DNA from: an uncultured Gemmatimonadota bacterium
GTDB lineage: Bacteria; Gemmatimonadota; Gemmatimonadetes; Longimicrobiales; Gaopeijiaceae
Direction: 5' to 3'
Length of the DNA stretch: 6,857 bases
NCBI GenBank assembly: GCA_937136445.1
Contig: CAKZOQ010000025.1
Location: forward strand, 1 to 6,857
Shown here piece after piece: positions 1 through 4,901 of this stretch. Every line of letters begins with the position of its first letter. The stretch's first letter is position 1. The notes under the pieces are model-generated. The model had not been told where the DNA came from. It saw only the letters and a program-made list of their open reading frames with translations, and made no database searches. The translations under genes and the position numbers were made by a program.

Positions 1-65
1 GGAAGGGCGAGGATCGCCAGGGCCAGGGCCAGGGCGATCCGGGAAAGGGTACGAACAATCTTCAT
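1..65 (-). CDS. N-terminus of an exported protein (partial, runs off left edge)
   Basis: Only the first 21 codons lie in the window. They begin with ATG at 65-63 on the minus strand and read MKIVRTLSRIALALALAILA, then Leu. This is a textbook signal peptide start: a basic n-region (K2, R5, R9) followed by an Ala/Leu/Ile hydrophobic core. The Ala-Leu run comes from three tandem copies of a 6-base unit. No cleavage site or mature sequence is visible, so the function cannot be named. The gene lies downstream of ridA in the same direction, with a 149-base gap, so it may be the last gene of the operon or have its own promoter. A weak GAGG lies about 11 bases upstream of the ATG. Confidence 0.6.
   Translation of the reverse strand, partial: MKIVRTLSRIALALALAILAL
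11..40. repeat. 8-bp inverted repeat enclosing a 6-bp tandem repeat
   Basis: GGATCGCC at 11-18 is the exact reverse complement of GGCGATCC at 33-40. Between and partly within the arms, GCCAGG is repeated three times in tandem (16-33). The repeat falls inside the signal-peptide codons of the leftmost gene and encodes its Ala-Leu alternation, so coding constraint may explain it fully. The RNA could form a small hairpin near the start of that message. Confidence 0.5.
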
Positions 66-214
66 CCGTGTGCTGCCTCGTGTGCTGGGGAGTGGGTCGA
101 GGGAGGGGGAGCCTCGCGGAAAGGTGGGGCGCGAGCGGATCCCCGTCACCCTTACGGGACACCGGGAACGGGGAAAATGCTCATTCGTCCGCCACCCCAT
201 CCGGGGATTCTGTC

Positions 215-601
215 TCAGGAGCGCACCCGTGCCACGCACTGGATCTCTACGTCCACGTACTTGGGCAGGTCCCGGGCGGCCACGGCGGCGCGGGCCGGAC
301 GGTGGTCGGCGAAATGGCGCGCGTACACCTCGTTCATGGCGCCGAAGTCCTCCATGTCCGACAGGAAGACGGTGGTCTTGAGGACGGTGTCCAGGTCGCC
401 TCCCGCCGCCACGAGGACGGCGCGGAGGTTCGTGAGCACCTGCTCGGTCTGCGCCGCCACGTCGCCCTCCACCAGCTCCCCGGACTCGGGGTCGATGGGG
501 ATCTGTCCGGAGCAGTAGATCCATCCGTCGCTGACGGTGGCCTGGCTGTAGGGTCCGATGGCGGCGGGAGCGTCGTCGGTCTGGATGGTGCGGATGTCCA
601 T
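215..601 (-). CDS. ridA: RidA family reactive enamine/imine deaminase
   Basis: 128-residue protein, full length for the RidA/YjgF/YER057c/UK114 family. In this family the enzyme hydrolyses 2-aminoacrylate and related enamine/imine intermediates, released by PLP enzymes, to ketoacids and ammonia in the cytoplasm. Visible family features are AIGPYSQA (residues 14-21), CSGQIP (30-35), and the C-terminal signature starting PARAAV and ending VEI (102-120). Tyr18, Arg104 and Glu119 line up with E. coli RidA Tyr17, Arg105 and Glu120; the arginine is the one that binds the substrate carboxylate, so an active deaminase is expected. Start ATG at 601-599 has only a weak GAG upstream. It lies 65 bases downstream of the heptose kinase stop, in the same direction. 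A PLP enzyme able to make its substrate lies two genes upstream. The family call is firm; the exact substrate is inferred. Confidence 0.95.
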   Translation of the reverse strand: MDIRTIQTDDAPAAIGPYSQATVSDGWIYCSGQIPIDPESGELVEGDVAAQTEQVLTNLRAVLVAAGGDLDTVLKTTVFLSDMEDFGAMNEVYARHFADHRPARAAVAARDLPKYVDVEIQCVARVRS

Positions 602-666
602 GATCTCGTGGGGTGTGGGGACGAAGGGAGCCGATGGCGTGGGCGGCGGTCGGGGGGGCTCGAAGG

Positions 667-1695
667 TCAGCCGGCGGGTGAAGGGCCGGGGTGGCCCGGC
701 GCAACCACTTCCGGGCGTTGCTCCACGTGCCCCAGGATCTCCTGGGGATGGACCGTGGCCACGCCCACCTTGGTGACGCCGACGGCGGCCCCGTGGTTCG
801 CGAGGATGGCGGCTTCGCCGGCGGTGGCTCCGGCGGCCAACGCCACCGCCACGACCGCGGAGACGGTATCGCCGGCGCCGGACACATCATAGACCGCCTG
901 AGCCACGGTGGGCACCCGGACGAAGCTGCCGTCTCCGGTCTGAAGGGCCATCCCCCGCTCGCCCAGGGTGAGGAGGAGGTGGGCGCACTCCAACCGGCGC
1001 CGGGCCCGCTCCATCCACTCCGGGTCGTCCGGGTGGATGAACTCGCCCAGGGCGTCGGCGAGCTCCTTGGCGTTGGGCTTGAAGACCGTCGCGCCCCCGT
1101 AGGCGAAGAAGTTGCGGCGCTTGGGATCCACCACGGTGGGGATGCCTGAAGCCTCGGCGCCCTCTACGGCGGCGCGGATCACCGTCGGGACCAGCACGCC
1201 CTTGTTGTAGTCCTCCAGGATGAGCACGTCGCAGTCGGCGGCGAGGGCCCCCACGGCCCCGGCGACCTCCCGGGCCACGTCGTCGGGAAGGTCCGCCTCG
1301 GACTCGTGGTCGAAGCGCACCACCTGCTGCCGCCGGGCCAGGACGCGGGTCTTGACGGTGGTGGGCCGGTCGGAGGCTTCCACCATCCCCTGCGTCCGGA
1401 CCCCCACCCGCTCCAGCTCCTCCCGGAGGCGACGTCCGGATTCGTCGGCTCCGGCGACGCCCACCACCGAGCAGGCGGCCCCGAGGGCGGCGACGTTGGC
1501 GGCGACATTTCCGGCCCCTCCCAGGGCGGCGGACTCCTCCTCCACATGGACCACCGGCACCGGGGCCTCCGGTGAGATGCGGTCCACCCGGCCGGAGACG
1601 TATCGGTCCACCATCAGGTCGCCCACGACCCCTACCCGGACCTCGGCGACGGCCTCCAGGATCTCCTGCGCTCGCGCCCGGGTCAGCCGCTCCAG
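667..1695 (-). CDS. hldA/rfaE1: D-glycero-beta-D-manno-heptose-7-phosphate kinase, PfkB family (start uncertain, probably CTG)
   Basis: Ribokinase/PfkB-family sugar kinase, 342 residues if it starts at CTG 1695. It phosphorylates heptose 7-phosphate at C1 on the way to ADP-heptose for the LPS inner core. The N-terminal match to HldE kinase domains is close: GDLMVDRY (25-32), then RISPEAPVPVV, the GGAGNVAANVAALGA glycine motif (59-73), and the PfkB signature VYDVSGAGDT with the catalytic Asp at 276. The C-terminus retains the VGVTKVGVATV stretch seen in HldE, but the nucleotidyltransferase domain of bifunctional HldE is absent. A separate adenylyltransferase must therefore be elsewhere. No ATG, GTG or TTG lies between 1785 and the conserved core. 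Upstream GTGs at 1833 and 1785 would add a Pro/Arg-rich tail that merely reads the racemase gene in another frame. CTG 1695 has GGAGG five bases upstream and overlaps the racemase end by 13 bases. Confidence 0.85.
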   Translation of the reverse strand: MERLTRARAQEILEAVAEVRVGVVGDLMVDRYVSGRVDRISPEAPVPVVHVEEESAALGGAGNVAANVAALGAACSVVGVAGADESGRRLREELERVGVRTQGMVEASDRPTTVKTRVLARRQQVVRFDHESEADLPDDVAREVAGAVGALAADCDVLILEDYNKGVLVPTVIRAAVEGAEASGIPTVVDPKRRNFFAYGGATVFKPNAKELADALGEFIHPDDPEWMERARRRLECAHLLLTLGERGMALQTGDGSFVRVPTVAQAVYDVSGAGDTVSAVVAVALAAGATAGEAAILANHGAAVGVTKVGVATVHPQEILGHVEQRPEVVAPGHPGPSPAG

Positions 1696-2786
1696 GGTCC
1701 CCTCCCCCGCCCTTCCAGGGCGATCCAGCGATGGGCTCCGCCGTCCCGTCCCAGAAGGCGATCCTGGAGGTTCACCGAGACGCACACGTGGTTGGGGACC
1801 AGGCGGACGCGGTCCCCGATGCTCGGTCGCCACTCCGACGCTCCGAGGTCCAGCACGCCGTGCTCCTCCGAGAGTCCGGCTACCTGGACCTCCGGGTGTT
1901 CCAGAACGAAGCCGAAGCCCCCGGGCCCTCGGACCTCCTTGGCAAGCGCCTTGGATCCGGCGTCCACGACGGCGCGCCCGGCCACGGCGGTGCTCACCAC
2001 GGTGGTCAGGACGGTGTAGGCCAGGTCGGAGGTGGCGGCCACGCCCACGTCCACCGCCTCGCGGTCGAAGAAGATGCAGGACCCCGAGCGGATCTCGGTC
2101 ATGCCAGGAATGCGGTGGCTCTGCCAGAGGGTGGGCGTGGAGCCGCCGCTCACCACCTCCGGCGGGAGCGTGGCGGCGTCCAGGGCCTCGAGGACCGAGC
2201 GTACCCGGCGGGCGACCTGCTCCAGGTGCGGGCCCTGCTCCTCCTGGGGCATGCGGACGTGGCCGGGATAGAAGAGGATCCCGCGAAAGCGGGCGCCGTC
2301 GCGGGCGGCCACCTCTCGGGCAAGTGCGGTGACCGCTCGGGCGTCCGGGAGGCCCACACGACCGAGTCCTGCGTCCAGCTCCACCAGGACCTCCACGGAA
2401 CGACCCGCGGCGTGGAAGGTCCGAGCCAACGGTGTCAGGACCGCCTCGTCGTCCAGGGCGACGGTGAGGCGGGCGGACTCAGGGAGCTGGACCAGCCGCC
2501 GGATCCGGGCCTCGCCCACAGGAGGATAGGCAAGGAGGAGGTCGTCGGTGAGCGGCGCCATGACCTCGGCTTCCCGGGGGGTGGCCACCGTCAGTCCCGC
2601 GGCTCCGGCGGCAAGCTGGAGCCGCGCCACCTCCCGGGACTTGTGGGTCTTGATGTGGGGTCGCCAGGTGAGCCCGTGCTCGGCGGCGTAGGAGGCGACC
2701 CGGCGGGCATTGGCTCGCACGCGGTCCAGGTCCAGGTACCCGATGGGCGTCTCGCAGCGGGTGGGGTCGGCGGACGTGTCGGTCAT
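1683..2786 (-). CDS. Fold-type III PLP enzyme, D-serine dehydratase/D-threonine aldolase-like (DSD1 family)
   Basis: 367 residues from ATG 2786. The family has an alanine-racemase-type TIM barrel that binds PLP plus a metal and acts on D-amino acids, either dehydrating D-serine or D-threonine or cleaving D-3-hydroxy amino acids. Seen: the PLP-lysine motif RPHIKTHKS, with Lys46 the likely Schiff-base residue; GLTVATPREAEVM; ELDAGLGRVG; SGGSTPT (213-219, phosphate-binding type); DAGSKALAKE (275-284); and PNHVCVSVNL with His333 and Cys335. The His-x-Cys pair matches the zinc ligands of eukaryotic D-serine dehydratase, whereas characterised D-threonine aldolases use His-x-Asp, so dehydratase is favoured. 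The ATG overlaps the thioredoxin stop as ATGA and no Shine-Dalgarno precedes it, which supports this start over GTG 2858. Family is certain; the substrate is open. Confidence 0.88.
   Translation of the reverse strand: MTDTSADPTRCETPIGYLDLDRVRANARRVASYAAEHGLTWRPHIKTHKSREVARLQLAAGAAGLTVATPREAEVMAPLTDDLLLAYPPVGEARIRRLVQLPESARLTVALDDEAVLTPLARTFHAAGRSVEVLVELDAGLGRVGLPDARAVTALAREVAARDGARFRGILFYPGHVRMPQEEQGPHLEQVARRVRSVLEALDAATLPPEVVSGGSTPTLWQSHRIPGMTEIRSGSCIFFDREAVDVGVAATSDLAYTVLTTVVSTAVAGRAVVDAGSKALAKEVRGPGGFGFVLEHPEVQVAGLSEEHGVLDLGASEWRPSIGDRVRLVPNHVCVSVNLQDRLLGRDGGAHRWIALEGRGRGPWSG
1699..1707 (-). promoter_or_regulatory. Strong Shine-Dalgarno placing the kinase start at CTG 1695
   Basis: On the minus strand the run GGGGAGGGG ends three bases before CTG at 1695-1693. 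Its GGAGG core (1705-1701) is separated from that codon by five bases, an ordinary initiation spacing. It lies inside the last codons of the PLP enzyme gene. The sequence is seen directly; its role as a ribosome binding site for a CTG start is inferred. A rival site is the GGAG seven bases before GTG 1833. Confidence 0.5.
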
Positions 2787-3328
2787 GGAGCGACGACGCT
2801 GTCCACGGCAGCCAGGAAGGCGCTGCTGGTTTCCGCCACCGGGCCGTACTGCATCCACCGGATGACGCCCTCCCGGTCCAGGAGGAAGGTCGCCGGGAGA
2901 CCCATGACCCGGTAGGAGTCCATGCCTCGCATCCTCGGGTCCCAGAGGATGGTGTAGGTGACCCCGTACTCCTCCACGAACTCGCCCACGGCCTCTTTCT
3001 GGTCCCGGGTGTCCATGGAGATGCCCACGACGTCGAAGCCGGTATCCCTGTGCTCCTCGTAGAGCGACTGGAGGAACGGCGTCTCCTCACGGCAGGGGGC
3101 GCACCAGGTTGCCCAGAGGTTCACCAGGATGGGGCGACCTCGGAAGGAGGCCAGGGTGACGGAGTCGCCCTCCAGCGTTTCCGCCGTGTAGGGCGGGGCG
3201 ACTTCGCCCACCCGCGGCGCCGGCGCACCCTCTCCCGCGCAGGCGGCCTGCCCTCCCACGGTCACGGCCGCCAGGGTGGCTGTGACGGCGAGGCGTCGGA
3301 TGCGTCGTGGGGTGCAGGAAGGTGTCAT
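2783..3328 (-). CDS. TlpA-like exported thioredoxin-fold protein
   Basis: 181 residues from ATG 3328. A basic n-region (RRIRR) and an Ala/Val-rich hydrophobic segment (about residues 9-28) end at QAAC. This is either a signal peptide or a poor lipobox, since Gln at -3 is unusual; Cys30 could be lipidated. The mature part is a TlpA/ResA/AhpC-TSA-like domain: APPYTAETLEGDSVTLASFRG, then NLWATWCAPC with the redox pair Cys76 and Cys79, VVGISMDT, and the cis-proline loop GLPATFLLDREG (Pro145). Such proteins reduce disulfides or support cytochrome c and metal-centre assembly outside the cytoplasm. It starts within the stop codon of the Asp-box lipoprotein (ATGA) and ends the same way into the PLP enzyme, so all three are probably translated together. 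The client protein is unknown; the cysteine-rich lipoprotein next to it is a candidate. Confidence 0.9.
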   Translation of the reverse strand: MTPSCTPRRIRRLAVTATLAAVTVGGQAACAGEGAPAPRVGEVAPPYTAETLEGDSVTLASFRGRPILVNLWATWCAPCREETPFLQSLYEEHRDTGFDVVGISMDTRDQKEAVGEFVEEYGVTYTILWDPRMRGMDSYRVMGLPATFLLDREGVIRWMQYGPVAETSSAFLAAVDSVVAP

Positions 3329-4716
3329 GGGAGGGAGGGGTCGAATCGGATGAGGCGCAGGCCTCGGATGCCGTCGGGATCGGCGTCGGTCCACGCTACC
3401 AGCACCGGCCCTCCGCTACCAGCCTCCGCCAGACGAGGGAACCCCGACGTACGGCCCGCCAGAGAGGTGGCCACGGTCCAGGCCGGCGTGGCCTCGCCCT
3501 CGGGCTCCAGGGCCCGGATGCGAACCCGTGCTCGGTCCGAAGCGCCCACACCGCCGCCCTCCAGCCAGCTCACCAGCACGCTTCCTTCGTCGCGGAGCAG
3601 GAGGTCCACACGCCCGAGGGGCGCCTCGTCCGCCACCTCCCGCACCACCGGGAAGCTGACGCCCCCATCGAAGGACCAAGCCAGACGGACCCGGGGCTGG
3701 TCGTCGGCGGCGGTGAACCAGGCCACGGCCACCGTGTCGCCCCGCGCCACCACCGAGGGACCGTTCACCGGGCACCCCGCGATCTCCCAACCGTCCCGGG
3801 CCACCGGGTGTGGCTCGCTCCACCCGCCGGGGCCGCGGCGAACCACAGCGATGTCCCGGATCTCCTCGTCCGTGCGGTCTCGATAGACCACCACGGCCCC
3901 GTCGCTGGTGACCGCAGCGTCCGTCTGACAGCAGTCGCAGGTCCGGGAGTCCACGATGGTCTCCGGACCGCTGCCGCGGAGTCCCTCGTCACCAGCCGTG
4001 ACGGTCCGGTACCTGAGCGCCATCTCCTCGGTGGCGGGTCCGTCGTCCCCGGGCACGAACCGCCGGCCGTCCAGCCAGACCAGCGCCATGTCGTCGCCGT
4101 CCGGGAGGAAGCTGACGAACCCGTGCTCGGTGGGCGTGCCGTCCTCGTGGGGGGTCCAGGGCTCGGACCAGGTGGTGCCGCCATCCACCGAGCGGCTGAC
4201 GCGGACGCCGTAGTCGTAGGTCGCGTCTCCACCTCGTTGGAGCCAGTGCGTCCAAAGTGCATCGTCGGGGCCGACCTGGACCGAGGGGAAATCAGCCCAG
4301 TTCACGAAGAAGTCGTCCCGCTGGGCCACGGTGCGTGCAGGACTCCAGCCCCCGGGGGTGCGGGTCGCCATCCGGAGGCGATGGCCGCTCCCCTCGTCCG
4401 GCTCGATCCAGCTCAGGTACACGGTGTCCCCCGCAGAGGACAGGAAGGGCATTCCTGCACCCGGGGCCGTGGGGATGGCTTCCTCACGGGCGACGGGTGC
4501 CCCAACCGACTCGGACCCGGTCTCGATGCACCCGGTCAGGGCAAGAAGCCCCAGGAATCCCGCCACGAACCGGCAGATGGACGCCCAATGCCCGGGGGTG
4601 CCCGGTGCGGGGTTGCGGACGCGGGTCGGCGAGGTCGGGACACCAAGGGTGGGACGCGGCAAGCTTCTTGCCCCCCAGCGGAAGGACGCGGTGAACAGGT
4701 GAGCCGACCAGAGCAA
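3325..4716 (-). CDS. Asp-box (BNR) beta-propeller lipoprotein with CDCC cluster, sialidase-like, function unknown
   Basis: The open frame has 463 codons from its first TTG (4716). The convincing part begins near residue 47, where a hydrophobic segment ends in the lipobox LALTGC (Cys63, then Ile-Glu-Thr), marking an exported lipoprotein. Asp-boxes are SVDGGTTW (176-183) and SFDGGVSF (348-355), and spaced beta-blade motifs (LVWLDG, VAWFTA, LVSWLE, LVAWTD) suggest a six-bladed sialidase-type propeller. An N-terminal FRIP motif is not evident and I cannot place the arginine triad, so sialidase activity is doubtful. A TCDCCQT cluster (Cys260, 262, 263) and GCPVNGP (Cys315) stand out as likely disulfide or metal sites. 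The start is unsettled: TTG 4662 after a G-rich stretch gives a long n-region; TTG 4716 gives a longer one; ATC 4578 would give a normal length. It is the first gene of the leftward run and overlaps tlpA by ATGA. Confidence 0.8.
   Translation of the reverse strand: MLWSAHLFTASFRWGARSLPRPTLGVPTSPTRVRNPAPGTPGHWASICRFVAGFLGLLALTGCIETGSESVGAPVAREEAIPTAPGAGMPFLSSAGDTVYLSWIEPDEGSGHRLRMATRTPGGWSPARTVAQRDDFFVNWADFPSVQVGPDDALWTHWLQRGGDATYDYGVRVSRSVDGGTTWSEPWTPHEDGTPTEHGFVSFLPDGDDMALVWLDGRRFVPGDDGPATEEMALRYRTVTAGDEGLRGSGPETIVDSRTCDCCQTDAAVTSDGAVVVYRDRTDEEIRDIAVVRRGPGGWSEPHPVARDGWEIAGCPVNGPSVVARGDTVAVAWFTAADDQPRVRLAWSFDGGVSFPVVREVADEAPLGRVDLLLRDEGSVLVSWLEGGGVGASDRARVRIRALEPEGEATPAWTVATSLAGRTSGFPRLAEAGSGGPVLVAWTDADPDGIRGLRLIRFDPSLP
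3928..3939 (-). other. Cys-Asp-Cys-Cys cluster codons in the Asp-box lipoprotein
   Basis: Four consecutive codons read Cys-Asp-Cys-Cys (residues 260-263 counted from TTG 4716). A fourth cysteine sits in GCPVNGP at residue 315, and the only other downstream-of-signal cysteine is the lipobox Cys63. Clustering of three cysteines in four residues in an exported propeller suggests a structural disulfide or a metal site. The residues are seen; their role is inferred. Confidence 0.6.
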
Positions 4717-4901
4717 GTCGGATGTCGAAAAGGTCGGGCGGTCCTACCGTATACGTCAACGCGCACCTTGGAACGGCCTTCGGGCGTCCGGGGTTGAGAA
4801 GACAGCGTCGGGGCGGGAGTACGCTTCGACTCGAACCCGACAGCATCCTGGCCTCGTCCTCTCCGGAGTGCGCAGCCGGATTCCAACAAGGCGGTGGCCC
4901 C
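4717..4901. promoter_or_regulatory. Divergent intergenic region, probable promoters for both directions
   Basis: 185 bases (239 if the lipoprotein starts at TTG 4662) lie between the leftward operon and the rightward peptidase gene, so promoters for both are expected here. The least GC-rich part contains the 8-base palindrome CGTATACG (4748-4755), whose TATACG can be read as a -10-like element on either strand. On the minus strand TTGACG (4759-4754) resembles a -35, but the best -10 at normal spacing is poor (GACCTT). No convincing complete promoter, operator or terminator was found. Upstream of the rightward ATG, GGTGG followed by four C is a weak ribosome binding site. Confidence 0.35.

Noticed and set aside
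140..174. Stem-loop in the gap after ridA (TCCCCGT / ACGGGGA) as a terminator
   Set aside because: On the minus strand, the direction of ridA, the T-run precedes the stem instead of following it, and the loop is 21 bases. It does not fit an intrinsic terminator.
1220..2332. Arg/Ser/Pro-rich plus-strand frame over the kinase and PLP enzyme genes
   Set aside because: Low-complexity composition typical of a wrong frame; spans two genes on the other strand.
1572..2915. Long plus-strand open frame (447 codons) opposite the PLP enzyme
   Set aside because: The minus-strand frame has clear family motifs throughout and ATGA coupling. The plus-strand product is Gly/His/Arg-rich with no motif, a typical antisense shadow in GC-rich DNA.
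3325..4716. Naming the Asp-box lipoprotein a true exo-alpha-sialidase
   Set aside because: Asp-boxes show the fold only. No FRIP motif was seen and the catalytic arginine triad and Tyr/Glu pair could not be placed.
3307..4797. Plus-strand open frame of 496 codons opposite the lipoprotein gene
   Set aside because: No recognisable domain, biased composition, and it covers a minus-strand gene with lipobox and Asp-boxes.
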